Source: Nonomuraea pusilla
Lineage (GTDB): Bacteria; Actinomycetota; Actinomycetes; Streptosporangiales; Streptosporangiaceae
NCBI RefSeq assembly: GCF_900109355.1
Contig: NZ_FOBF01000002.1
Coordinates: 124,001 to 188,000 of the forward strand
Direction: 5' to 3'
DNA: 64,000 nucleotides
Position 1 is the first letter of the stretch; each line of letters opens with the position of its first letter. The position numbers and the translations under genes are program-made. Positions 38,894 to 47,635 of the stretch are shown piece after piece. The notes beneath the pieces were generated by a model. That model did not search any database and had not been told where the DNA came from. It saw only the letters and a program-made list of their open reading frames with translations.

Positions 38894-40971
38894 GAGGTGG
38901 CTCCGACGGAGGCGGGGGCGATGCGGTAGCCGGCCGGCGGCTGCGCGCCGATCAGGTGCCGGACGAGGAAGTCCCACTGGCGGCGCAGGACGTGCGGCTC
39001 GGCCGCCCCGTAGCCGTGGGCGGCGTTGGGGACCATGAGCATCTCGAAGTCCCTGTCGGCGGCGACGAGCGCGTCCACGACGCGCAGCGACAGGCCGGGA
39101 TGGCAGTTGTCGTCCATCTCGCCGAACAGCAGCAGCAGCTTGGCGCGCAGCTCGCCGGCGAGCGGGAGCGGCGAGCCCGCCGCGTAGTCCCGCGGCGGCG
39201 GCCCCTGGTACGTCTCGCCCCAGATGGCGTAGTAGCCGCTGTGGTCGTGGTCGCCCGCGGACGCGACCGCCGCGGTGAAGAACTCCGGGTGCCGCAGCGC
39301 CGCGTTGAGCGCGGCGGCGCCGCCCGCCGAGTGCCCGATGATCCCGACCCTGCTCAGGTCGAGGTAGGGGCGTTCGGCGGCGAGCTGCCTGATGGCGGCC
39401 ACGTGGTCGTCGAGCCCGGCCGTGCCCGCCGGGTCGCCGTACGAGACGTCCTGGAACGCCTTCGACCGGTACGGGGTGCCGCGCCCGTCCAGCACCACGA
39501 CCGCCAGGCCGAGCTGGGCGAACATCGGCGCGCCGCCCGCCGGGTCCAGCAGGTACGGGTCGATCGTGAAGCCGCGCAGGCTGGTGCGGAGCTGCCGGGT
39601 GATCTGCGGCCCGTTGTAGATCGAGTCGAGCACGGGGTAGCGCTCGCCCGGGTCGAAGTCGCCCGGCAGGTAGAGCAGGCCGTGCAGGTCGGTCTCGCCG
39701 TCCGCGGCCTTGACCGTGAACGGCTCCGGAGCCCGCCAGCCCGCCTTCTCCAGGCGGCTCAGGTCGGCCCGCTCCAGCTCGGCGACCACCGCGCCGCCGG
39801 CGTCGCGCAGCACCGTGACGGGCGGCGTGCCGGGGGCGGCGTGGGTGTCGACCACCCAGCGGCCGTCGGGGGAGACGAAGACCTGGTGGTCGGCGTCCTC
39901 GGGGGTGAGCACGGTGACGCCGCCGCCGTCCAGGTCCGCCCGGCACAGCCGCCGGTGGTACGGGTCGGAGCCGTGCCCGCCGGAGACGAACAGCACCTCG
40001 CGCGCGTCCCAGTCGACGCGCAGCACGTCGCGCACCAGCCACTCGCCCCCGGTGACGGCGTTGCGCAGCTCGCCGCCCGCGTACAGGTAGAGGTGGCCCC
40101 AGCCGGAGCGGGCCGAGTACCACAGCACCTCCTCGCCCCTGGTGCGGACGAGCGGCGGCTCGACGATCGTGGCCGCCGACGGCATGAACGTCTCCGCCTG
40201 CTCCTCCAGGACGACCTCGGCGGCGCCGGTGCGGGCGTCGATCCGGTACAGCCTGGCCGCCCGCTGGCCGCGCGTGGCGTACAGGGTCCAGAGCGTGTCG
40301 TCGTCCTCCCACCACACCCGGCCCACCGCGTGCGGCGCGTCGTGGGTGAACGGCAGCGGCTCGACGGCGACGTCCACCCGCGCCCCGGTCTCCGCGTCGA
40401 AGATCATCTGCTGGAACGTGGGCAGCGGGTCGCCCGGCATCTCGTACCGCAGGGTGTGGGCGAGCGGGCGGGGGCCGCCGCCGGGCGGGCACGACTGCGT
40501 CATCGTCAGCAGGGGGACGTGCCGCTGGTCCACCCGCAGCGTGGCGAACCTGCGGCCGTCGGGCGCCCACACCACCAGCGGCGGCACCCTCATGCCGGCC
40601 TGCAGCGCCACGATCGGCAGCCCGCCCTGGTCGCTCGGCTGGGCGTAGCGGTGGTCGGGCTCGCCGTCGCCGGTGACCGGCTCGCCGTTCACCAGCAGGT
40701 TCCCGCCCTCGACGGTGACGGCGTACCGGCCGCCGGGGGACGTCGCGACGCCGGTGAGCTCGGGCGGCGGCGCGGGCTCGCCCGACGGGTCGTCGATCGG
40801 CACCCGCTCGCCGGTCTCCGGGAACACCCGGTAGCAGGCCGGGCCGTCGGCGGTGTTCACCCGGTACCAGAAGGAGCCGTCCTCCCAGACGGGCGTCAAG
40901 GACGCCCGGTGCACCAGGGCGGCCTCCCTGGAGACGTGCAGGGCCTCGGCCCGCGCGTAGCGCTCTCTCAT
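38890..40971 (-). CDS. S9-family prolyl oligopeptidase (DPP IV-like), cytoplasmic
   Basis: 693 residues, no signal peptide. The N-terminal part is a beta-propeller (DPP IV N-terminal type, WVVDTHAAPGTPPVT, ADHQVFVSPDGRW). The C-terminal alpha/beta hydrolase has the nucleophile in GHSAGGAAAL, Asp in GEMDDN and His in NAAHGYG. Such enzymes cleave short peptides, often after proline. The start overlaps the MFS stop in ATGA (40968-40971) and the end overlaps the beta-lactamase-fold gene, so three genes are tightly coupled. It may process a peptide moved by the MFS protein. Confidence 0.92.
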   Translation of the reverse strand: MRERYARAEALHVSREAALVHRASLTPVWEDGSFWYRVNTADGPACYRVFPETGERVPIDDPSGEPAPPPELTGVATSPGGRYAVTVEGGNLLVNGEPVTGDGEPDHRYAQPSDQGGLPIVALQAGMRVPPLVVWAPDGRRFATLRVDQRHVPLLTMTQSCPPGGGPRPLAHTLRYEMPGDPLPTFQQMIFDAETGARVDVAVEPLPFTHDAPHAVGRVWWEDDDTLWTLYATRGQRAARLYRIDARTGAAEVVLEEQAETFMPSAATIVEPPLVRTRGEEVLWYSARSGWGHLYLYAGGELRNAVTGGEWLVRDVLRVDWDAREVLFVSGGHGSDPYHRRLCRADLDGGGVTVLTPEDADHQVFVSPDGRWVVDTHAAPGTPPVTVLRDAGGAVVAELERADLSRLEKAGWRAPEPFTVKAADGETDLHGLLYLPGDFDPGERYPVLDSIYNGPQITRQLRTSLRGFTIDPYLLDPAGGAPMFAQLGLAVVVLDGRGTPYRSKAFQDVSYGDPAGTAGLDDHVAAIRQLAAERPYLDLSRVGIIGHSAGGAAALNAALRHPEFFTAAVASAGDHDHSGYYAIWGETYQGPPPRDYAAGSPLPLAGELRAKLLLLFGEMDDNCHPGLSLRVVDALVAADRDFEMLMVPNAAHGYGAAEPHVLRRQWDFLVRHLIGAQPPAGYRIAPASVGATS

Positions 40972-42383
40972 GTGGTTCGTTCTCCGATCGCGTGGTCGAT
41001 GAGGGCGTCGAGATCCCTCAGGAGGGTCTTGTGGAGGGTCGCGATGAGCAGCGACCCGGCGACGGCGGGCAGGAGCAGCGCCAGCAGCGCGCCCCGCAGG
41101 CCGAACAGCGACGACGTCAGCCCCAGCAGGCCCGCGCCGAGCAGCCCGCCCGCGGCGAGGATCAGGCCGAGCGCCGCCATGGCGTGCGCCCTGTCCTGCG
41201 GGCGCACGACCGACAGCCCGCCGATGAACAGGCACGGGCCGACGACCGCGAGCAGCGCCTGGCCCAGCGCCAGCAGCGCGAGCACCAGCCACAGGCCGGG
41301 CGCGAGCGCCGACAGGGCGAACGCCGACGCCGCGAGCGCCAGCGCGCCTCCGCTGAGCGCCATGAACCGGGCGGGACCCGCCCGGTAGGCCGCCTCCGCC
41401 CGGCCGCCGAACAGGGCCAGCGCCACGATCGACACCACCGCGGTGGCGCTGGTGAACAGGCCGCGCTGCCCCGCCGACAGGCCCCAGTCGCGCTCCAGCA
41501 GCGTGGAGATCACCACCCCGTACGGCACGGCGAGCGCGCCGATCGCGGTGAACCCCACGGCCATCCGCCTGATCGACGGGACGAGCAGCACCCGCCGGAC
41601 CGTGGCCAGGAACCCCGGCGCGCCGGCGGCGGGCGGCGGGTCCACCCCGGCGCGCGCGCTCAGCTCGGCCACGTCCCAGCGGCCGAGCACCGGCTCACGC
41701 AGGCGCAGCGTGGGCAGGCAGACCAGCAGCGACAGCACCCCGAGCGTGACGAACACCGCCCGCCAGTCCATGCCGAGCCACGTCACCAGCCCGGCGATGA
41801 CGAGCGGCGCCAGGATGTTCGCCACCGGCGCCGACGCCGAGTACAGCGACATGATCCGCATCCGGGCGGAAGGCGGGTAGGCGTCCATGAGCAGAGGAGG
41901 GTGCAGGAGCGCGACGGTGCCGGTGGTGGCGCCGTTCACCACCATGAGCGCGGCCAGCGACGCCGGCCCCGTCACCATGCCGGTGAACAGGGTGGCCACG
42001 CTCCAGGCGAACCCGGTGCCGACCGCGAGCCTGACCCGGTGCGGGTGGCGGCGCAGCAGCGCCGCCACCGCGAACGGCGTGACCCCGGCGGCGACGCCGT
42101 GCGCGCCGACGACGGCCGTGATCGTGCCCAGGTCGACGCCGAGCCCGTCCGCCACCTCGGGCGCGAGGACGCCGAAGGCCTGCGTCTGGAAGGTGTCGAC
42201 GACGGCCAGGGCGGTGAGCCCGGCCATGAAGGACAGGCCGGTCCCGTGCTCCCTGAGCGTGCGCAGCAGCGGGGGCTTGTCCCCGGCGCCGCCCGTCACG
42301 CCCAGCACGGCCCGTGCCTCCTCCCTGGCCAGCGGCCGCCGCCGCGCGCCCGGGTCCTGAGCCGTCTCCGGCGGATCGTTCAT
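40968..42383 (-). CDS. MFS transporter
   Basis: 471 residues from an ATG at 42383 (AGGAGG 6 bases upstream), about 12 membrane helices after a 50-residue cytoplasmic N-terminus, with a basic loop after helix 2 (LLRRHPHRVRLAVG). It is the first gene of the operon with S9 peptidase and beta-lactamase-fold hydrolase, divergent from the two-component system. Whether it imports or exports the peptidase's substrate or product is not known. Confidence 0.85.
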   Translation of the reverse strand: MNDPPETAQDPGARRRPLAREEARAVLGVTGGAGDKPPLLRTLREHGTGLSFMAGLTALAVVDTFQTQAFGVLAPEVADGLGVDLGTITAVVGAHGVAAGVTPFAVAALLRRHPHRVRLAVGTGFAWSVATLFTGMVTGPASLAALMVVNGATTGTVALLHPPLLMDAYPPSARMRIMSLYSASAPVANILAPLVIAGLVTWLGMDWRAVFVTLGVLSLLVCLPTLRLREPVLGRWDVAELSARAGVDPPPAAGAPGFLATVRRVLLVPSIRRMAVGFTAIGALAVPYGVVISTLLERDWGLSAGQRGLFTSATAVVSIVALALFGGRAEAAYRAGPARFMALSGGALALAASAFALSALAPGLWLVLALLALGQALLAVVGPCLFIGGLSVVRPQDRAHAMAALGLILAAGGLLGAGLLGLTSSLFGLRGALLALLLPAVAGSLLIATLHKTLLRDLDALIDHAIGERTT

Positions 42384-42467
42384 GAGGAACCTCCTCGGTG
42401 AGGGGAGTTCGAGGATCGCGCCGGCGCGCGGGCCGCCACGAGCGGAGGAAGGAGCGCGTCCGCGTCG

Positions 42468-42504
42468 CGAAGGTAGGGAACGGGCACCTACTTTCGTCGG
42501 GTCC
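42468..42504. promoter_or_regulatory. Inverted motif between MFS operon and histidine-kinase operon
   Basis: AAGGTAGG (42470-42477) and CCTACTTT (42487-42494) form an imperfect palindrome. The right half extends to CCTACTTTCGTCGGGTCC (42487-42504), which matches 15 of 18 bases with a site upstream of the second hydrolase gene (45833-45850). It lies about 85-120 bp upstream of the MFS start and 49-85 bp upstream of the kinase start. I infer a binding site for the neighbouring NarL-type response regulator. Confidence 0.55.
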
Positions 42505-42552
42505 GCCGCCGTCGCCCGCGGCACGGCCCCAGGCCCCGGCTAGCGTGGACCC

Positions 42553-43686
42553 GTGAGACTGCCTCCCGACGCCCGGCGGCTGACCGGGAACGTCGCGCTC
42601 GCCGCCGCCGTCGGCGTGGTGGGCGTGACCAGCGACCTGACCATCAACGGCGCGGTCCCGATGGCGCTCGTGCCCGACGTCCCGTGGCAGGGGCTGTGGG
42701 TGCAGGTCGCCGGGGCCGCCGCGCTGCTGGCGCGCGTGCGCTTCCCGCTCGCGGCCGCGCTCGCGCTGGTCCCCCTCGGCTACGTCGAGGTGCCGCTCGC
42801 CACGCCGTTCGCGCTGTACTCGCTCGGCGCGCACCGCGGCGACCGGCGGCTGCTCGTCGCGGTCGCCGCCGCCGCGCTGCTGACGATGTCCCACCTGTGG
42901 GAGGCGGGAAGCCTCGCCGTGGCACTCCACCTGGTGTCGATCTGCGGGCTCGTGGTGGTGCCCGCGACCGTCCTCGGCCTGTACGCCGACAGCCGCAGGC
43001 GGCTCGCCGAGGCCCTCGCCGAGCGGGCCGAACGCGCCGAGAAGGAGCAGCGGCTGCTGGCCGAGCAGGCCAGGGCCGAGGAACGCACCCGGCTGGCCCG
43101 CGAGATGCACGACGTGGTGACCCACCACGTCAGCCTCATGACGCTGCAGGCGGGCGCGCTGCGGACGGCCGCCCCCGACGAGGAGGTCAGGCGGGCCGCC
43201 GAGGAGCTGCGCGCCACCGGCAGGCGGGCCCTGGACGAGCTGCGGGAGGTCGTCGGCGTGCTGCACGACCGCGGCCCGGCCGAGCTGGCGCCGCAGCCGG
43301 CCCTCGTGGACGTCTCACGGCTGGTCGCCGCGTCGGGGCTGCCGGTCGAGCTGGCCCAGGACGACGGCATCGAGGTCTCCTCCACGCTGGGGCGCACCGC
43401 GTACCGGGTGGTGCAGGAGGGGCTGACGAACGCGCGCAAGCACGCGCCGGGCGCGGCGGTCCGGGTCAGGCTCGCCCAGGCCGGCGCCGTGCTGCTCGTC
43501 AGCGTCACCACCACGGCGGCCGACCGTCGGGCGGGGGGCGGCGCGGGGTCGCTGCCGCCGTCGTCGCGCACCGGCCTGCTCGGGCTCAGGCAGCGGGTGG
43601 AGCTGGTGGGCGGGGCGTTCCACGCCGGGCCGACGGCGTGCGGCGGGTTCGAGCTGACGGCCCGGCTCCCGGCGGTGACGCCATGA
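42553..43686 (+). CDS. NarL-type sensor histidine kinase
   Basis: 377 residues. Five or six N-terminal membrane helices, a coiled linker (SRRRLAEALAERAERAEKEQRLL), the HisKA_3 box with the phosphorylatable His in AREMHDVVTHHV, and an ATPase domain with N-box EGLTNARKHAP. The usual D-box is replaced by TTTAADRRAGGGAG, common in small actinobacterial kinases of this group. The GTG at 42553 follows TAGCGT (42541-42546) by 6 bases, so it is probably leaderless. It overlaps the response regulator in ATGA. Confidence 0.9.
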   Translation: MRLPPDARRLTGNVALAAAVGVVGVTSDLTINGAVPMALVPDVPWQGLWVQVAGAAALLARVRFPLAAALALVPLGYVEVPLATPFALYSLGAHRGDRRLLVAVAAAALLTMSHLWEAGSLAVALHLVSICGLVVVPATVLGLYADSRRRLAEALAERAERAEKEQRLLAEQARAEERTRLAREMHDVVTHHVSLMTLQAGALRTAAPDEEVRRAAEELRATGRRALDELREVVGVLHDRGPAELAPQPALVDVSRLVAASGLPVELAQDDGIEVSSTLGRTAYRVVQEGLTNARKHAPGAAVRVRLAQAGAVLLVSVTTTAADRRAGGGAGSLPPSSRTGLLGLRQRVELVGGAFHAGPTACGGFELTARLPAVTP

Positions 43687-44381
43687 CGGGCGCGTCCGGG
43701 GCACCCGCGCGGCGGCCTGGCCCCCGGCGGCCGATCCGGGTGCTGCTGGTGGACGACGAGCGCATGGTGTGCGCGCACCTGCGCGCCATCCTGTCGCGGG
43801 CCGGCGACATCGAGGTCGTCGGCGAGGCGTACGACGGGGCCGAGGCGGTGGAGGCGGCCGTCGTGCTCGCCCCCGACCTCGTGCTCATGGACATCCGCAT
43901 GCCGGGCGTGGACGGCCTCGCCGCGACCGAACGCGTCTGCGCCCTGCCCGACCCGCCGAAGGTGATCGTGCTGACCACGTTCGACCTCGACGAGTACGCG
44001 GTGCGGGCGCTGCGCGGCGGCGCCGCCGGCTTCCTGCTGAAGGACACCGACCCGGACGACCTCGTCGACATCGTCCGGGTCGGGGCCGAGGGGCACGCCG
44101 TCGTGTCGCACGAGCTGACGCGGCGGCTGTTCGGCGCGTTCCCGGCGGCCGAGCCGGCCCGCCACCAGGCGCGCGACCTGGTGGGCGGGCTGACCGAGCG
44201 GGAGAGGGAGGTGCTGACCTGCCTCGGCGAGGGGCTGTCGAACGCGCAGATCGGCGGCAGGCTGTTCCTCAGCGAGACGACCGTGAAGGGGTACGTCTCG
44301 CGCCTGCTCGGCAAGCTGGGCTGCGCCAACCGCACGCAGGCGGCCCTGCTGGCGTACGACGCGGGCCTGGTCACCCGCTGA
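43683..44381 (+). CDS. NarL/FixJ-family response regulator
   Basis: 232 residues. Receiver domain with acidic pair VDDER, phospho-acceptor Asp in LVLMDIRMPG and Lys in FLLKDTDPDD, then a LuxR-type helix-turn-helix (LTEREREVLTCLGEGLSNAQIGGRLFLSETTVKGYVSRLLGKL). The start overlaps the kinase stop by 4 bp. It probably binds the motifs at 42468-42504 and 45812-45850, linking the kinase to both hydrolase genes. Confidence 0.93.
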   Translation: MTGASGAPARRPGPRRPIRVLLVDDERMVCAHLRAILSRAGDIEVVGEAYDGAEAVEAAVVLAPDLVLMDIRMPGVDGLAATERVCALPDPPKVIVLTTFDLDEYAVRALRGGAAGFLLKDTDPDDLVDIVRVGAEGHAVVSHELTRRLFGAFPAAEPARHQARDLVGGLTEREREVLTCLGEGLSNAQIGGRLFLSETTVKGYVSRLLGKLGCANRTQAALLAYDAGLVTR

Positions 44382-44410
44382 CGTCGCACGTCCGCTCACG
44401 CCGTGCGACG
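44382..44410. terminator. Hairpin between convergent response regulator and hydrolase genes
   Basis: CGTCGCACG (44382-44390) and CGTGCGACG (44402-44410) pair perfectly (9 bp) around an 11-base loop, immediately after the response-regulator stop and 17 bp before the stop of the convergent gene. This suits a bidirectional terminator. Confidence 0.65.
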
Positions 44411-44426
44411 GGCAGTGGTCACGTGG

Positions 44427-45755
44427 TCAGGCGGTGCGGCGGGCGGCGAACGCGCCGTTCATGAAGCGCACCGCCCGGCCGTCCCGGCCGGGCACGAACG
44501 CGACGTCCCACCGGTGCATCCCGCCGAGCCGGTCGTCCGACGGCCAGAACCGGTGGCCGCCGAGCGGCAGCAGGTCGCAGGTGAGACCGCCGCCGCCCGA
44601 CGTCGTGGTCACGGCGATGCCGCCGGGCCGCTCCGCCACCTCGTACCGGGTGTCGCAGGTCTCGTAGACGCCGGTGTAGAGCGAGGCGTCCACCGGCAGG
44701 CCCGCGTCGGGCTCCTCCCGCACCGGCAGGGCCAGGCCCAGCAGCTCGGAGCAGACGGCCCCGAACACCTCCTCCGCGAACGGGTACCCCTGCGACGGCG
44801 TGTTCGCCGTGACCGCGAGGACCGCGTTCCGCTCAGGGATCCACACGAGGGTCGAGGAACCGCCGAGGTTGGTGCCGCCGTGCCCGTACACGGCGACGCC
44901 GTCCCACACCTTCGTGTACGGCCCCGCGCACCACTGCTCCGCGAACCAGCGCGCCTCCACCTCGACGTGCGGCGTCCGCGTCGCCTCGACCGCCTCGGCC
45001 GACAGCAGCCGTACGCCGCCGGGGGCCACGCCGCCGTCCAGCAGCGTCTGCCCGAGGACGGCCAGGTCGGCGGCCGTCGAGCACAGGGTGCTGCCCGAAG
45101 GCCCCAGCCCGCGCGAGAGCAGCCACGGCCGCACCACCCGCCCCGCCGCGTCGTGCCCCACGGCCACCCGGTGGTACGGCAGCTCCTCCGGCAGGCTGAC
45201 CGTGTGCGCGAGCCCCAGCGGGGCGGCGAGCCGGTCGCGGAGCGCGGCGTCCCAGGTGGCGCCGGTGACGCGCTCGACCAGCAGGCCCGAGACGACGGTG
45301 GAGGCGTTCGAGTAGCCGAACCCCTCGCCCGGCTCGAACACCGGCGGGACGTCCGCGAGCAGGTCCACGTAGCGGGCCACGCAGTCGTCGCCGCGTCCGG
45401 TGTCGGCGTACGGGCCGTTGTCCAGCCCGCTCGTCATCGACAGCAGGTGCCTCGGCGTGACGTCGCGCAGCGGCCCTGGCGGGAGGCGCGGCCCGGGGAG
45501 CCGGTCGGCGACCGGCCGGTCGAGCTCCACCAGCCCGGCGTCGGCCAGGCCGAGCACCAGGGCCGCCGTGTGCAGCTTCGTGGTGGAGCCGATCTGGAAC
45601 AGCGTCTCCCCGGTCACCGGGGTGCCCAGCTCCGCGTTGGCGACCCCGGCCGCGGCCTGCGCGCGCTCGCCGTCCATGACGACGGCGAGCTGCGCGCCCA
45701 TCACCCCGTGCCGGGCGGCGGCGTCGGAGAGCAGCCCGTCGAGCAGTTCGTTCAT
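44427..45755 (-). CDS. Beta-lactamase-fold serine hydrolase, copy 2
   Basis: 442 residues. Ser57-x-x-Lys60 (STTK) and Tyr-Ser-Asn (FGYSNAST) are in place, with GYGHGGTNLGGSS-type C-terminal motif near VYGHGGTNLGG. It shares domain plan and the phrases DTGRGDD and TGETLFQ with copy 1 (37505-38893), so the two are paralogues. No signal peptide. The ATG at 45755 follows GATAGTCGGGAG. The motif at 45812-45850 lies 57-95 bp upstream. Substrate unknown. Confidence 0.9.
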   Translation of the reverse strand: MNELLDGLLSDAAARHGVMGAQLAVVMDGERAQAAAGVANAELGTPVTGETLFQIGSTTKLHTAALVLGLADAGLVELDRPVADRLPGPRLPPGPLRDVTPRHLLSMTSGLDNGPYADTGRGDDCVARYVDLLADVPPVFEPGEGFGYSNASTVVSGLLVERVTGATWDAALRDRLAAPLGLAHTVSLPEELPYHRVAVGHDAAGRVVRPWLLSRGLGPSGSTLCSTAADLAVLGQTLLDGGVAPGGVRLLSAEAVEATRTPHVEVEARWFAEQWCAGPYTKVWDGVAVYGHGGTNLGGSSTLVWIPERNAVLAVTANTPSQGYPFAEEVFGAVCSELLGLALPVREEPDAGLPVDASLYTGVYETCDTRYEVAERPGGIAVTTTSGGGGLTCDLLPLGGHRFWPSDDRLGGMHRWDVAFVPGRDGRAVRFMNGAFAARRTA

Positions 45756-45811
45756 GGCTCCCGACTATCGGGGCCGGGGACGCCGCCGATCAAGGCCGGA
45801 CGCCCGGGACG

Positions 45812-45850
45812 CTCCCTTCGCCACGCCGCTTCCCTCCTTTCGTAGGGTCA
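45812..45850. promoter_or_regulatory. Motif matching the two-component-system site, upstream of hydrolase copy 2
   Basis: CCTCCTTTCGTAGGGTCA (45833-45850) matches 15 of 18 bases with 42487-42504, and CTCCCTTCG (45812-45820) repeats the core. It overlaps the stop of the Ig-like gene. Probable response-regulator binding site, by inference. Confidence 0.5.
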
Positions 45851-47635
45851 GGTGCAGGTCACCTGGTACGTCATCGGCTCGGAGGCCATGACGTTGGGCA
45901 GGTTCGTCTCCAGGTAGACGGTCACCGGCTTCCCGGTGGAGGCGTTCACCGTCAGCTCGCGCTCCACGGCCCGGGTCAGCGGGCCGCCCGCGGGGAAGTT
46001 CGCGTAGTCCACCAGAGGCTGGCGGACCTCGTCGACCGTCCACTGCGCGATCACCGGCAGGTCCATCGGCGCGGACACGGTGATCTCGGCCCTGACCTTG
46101 ATCTTCACCGGGCACGCGCCGCGGTGCTCGGACGGCGTCGCCGACGCCTTGGTGATCGACACGACCTTCGGGTAGGAGCCGGTCGGCGGCTTGCCCCCGC
46201 AGACCACCTCGTAACGGGCCGACTCACCGCGCGTCACCTTGCCCTGCGCGGTCACCTCCAGCCAGATCTCGCCCGACTTGCTCGTCCACTCCTCCCACGT
46301 CCGCACGGCGCGCAGCGTCGAGGCCGAGGTGAAGGTGTGGGTCTGCGGAGCGGTGTGGCCGCCGTCGGCCCAGCGCCAGCGGTAGCTGACCGTGAGCGGC
46401 AGCCGGGCCGACGCCGTCGGCGTGACCGACGCGAGCGCCGAGTAGTGGTGCGAGGTGCCCGGGCACGGCCACTTCTCCTCGAACGGGACGATCTCCATGC
46501 CGGTGACCGCCACGGCGTCCGCACCGCAACTGATCGTGAACGCGGCCGGCTCGGTCGTCACGGCCGTCGGCGACAGCAGCTCCAGCCGCGCCGAGCCGCC
46601 CGCCAGCGCCGACGGGTCCGTCACGGTCCACGTCGTGGAGACGGTGGTCGTGAGGTCGCGCGGCAGGACCACCTCGCCGGGGACGCTCGTGCCGTCGCTG
46701 CGCACCCACCGGTACGTCACCTTCGCGGGCCCGCTGGCGGCGATGTCGGCGTGGAAGACGAACTCGACGGGCCGGTCGCACGAGCCCTCGTAGCGGGCGG
46801 GGGTGACGCGGACGTTCCCGGCGGACGCCGCCGGGGTCTGCGGCTCGCCGCCGGGCGCGCACGTCACCCGGTACGGCGCCTCGTCCGAGCGGGCCACGAC
46901 CCGCCCCCTGCCGTCCAGGATCTCCAGCCGGCGCCGCCCCGCCTGCGAGGCGAGGAACGTGCGCCGCGAGACGACCTCCTTCACCGCCGGGCCGCCCGCC
47001 GCGAACCAGAGCCGCTCGGCGGGCTCGGGGCCGCCGTCGCTGTCCACCCACCGGTACGACAGCCCGGCGGGCGTGCGCGACACCTTGACCGTCCCGGTGA
47101 ACGTCACCGTCCGGCCGGGCACCGCGCACGTCCCCGAGGACGGCGCGGGACGCGCGAGGCTCACGGTGACGCGCGGCGCCCGTTCCCCGGCCATGCCCGT
47201 GCCGGCCCGCCCCGAGGGCGGATCCTGGCAGGTGACGGTGAAACGGGTCCTGGCCGAGGTGGCCTTGCGCGGGCTCAGCACCTGCAGCGCCTGCCAGCCG
47301 GACGTGCTCGCGGCGAACGACCTGCTGTCGCGCGCGACCACCGAGCCGTTCGCCGCCCGCGCGGTGACGACGGGCCCCTTGGAGCCGTCCTCGCGCAGCC
47401 AGCGGTACGTCACCTGGCTCGCGCCCCGCACCGCCACCTTCGCCGTGAACGACGTGGTGGCCGGGCACGGGCCCGCGTACCGGGCGGGCGTCGCCCGCAC
47501 CCTGCCCACCTTGACCGTTGCTGCTCGCGCGGCGCCTGCCGTCGCGGTGGCGGCGTCCACCGACGCCTGCGCGGGCGCGGCCAGGCCGCCCGCCGCCACC
47601 AGGAGGACGGCCAGCGCCGTCCATGTCCTTCTCAC
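45848..47635 (-). CDS. Secreted protein with five Cys-bounded Ig-like repeats
   Basis: 595 residues. A Sec signal (MRRTWTALAVLLVAAGGLAAPAQA, about 1-24) precedes five repeats of roughly 95-115 residues, starting near 41, 155, 271, 375 and 488. Each begins P-x-R/E-Y/H-x-G-x-C-P or similar, has a central YRW-x-x-DG, and ends with a Cys after a FTVTC-like strand, so each unit probably holds one disulfide. No anchor or catalytic motif was seen. A role in adhesion or binding outside the cell is likely. The GTG start overlaps the LysR stop by 4 bp. Confidence 0.75.
   Translation of the reverse strand: MRRTWTALAVLLVAAGGLAAPAQASVDAATATAGAARAATVKVGRVRATPARYAGPCPATTSFTAKVAVRGASQVTYRWLREDGSKGPVVTARAANGSVVARDSRSFAASTSGWQALQVLSPRKATSARTRFTVTCQDPPSGRAGTGMAGERAPRVTVSLARPAPSSGTCAVPGRTVTFTGTVKVSRTPAGLSYRWVDSDGGPEPAERLWFAAGGPAVKEVVSRRTFLASQAGRRRLEILDGRGRVVARSDEAPYRVTCAPGGEPQTPAASAGNVRVTPARYEGSCDRPVEFVFHADIAASGPAKVTYRWVRSDGTSVPGEVVLPRDLTTTVSTTWTVTDPSALAGGSARLELLSPTAVTTEPAAFTISCGADAVAVTGMEIVPFEEKWPCPGTSHHYSALASVTPTASARLPLTVSYRWRWADGGHTAPQTHTFTSASTLRAVRTWEEWTSKSGEIWLEVTAQGKVTRGESARYEVVCGGKPPTGSYPKVVSITKASATPSEHRGACPVKIKVRAEITVSAPMDLPVIAQWTVDEVRQPLVDYANFPAGGPLTRAVERELTVNASTGKPVTVYLETNLPNVMASEPMTYQVTCT

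Noticed and set aside
45848..47635. Reading the Ig-like protein as a cell-wall-anchored adhesin
   Set aside because: No LPXTG, lipobox or C-terminal membrane segment is present, so only secretion is supported.
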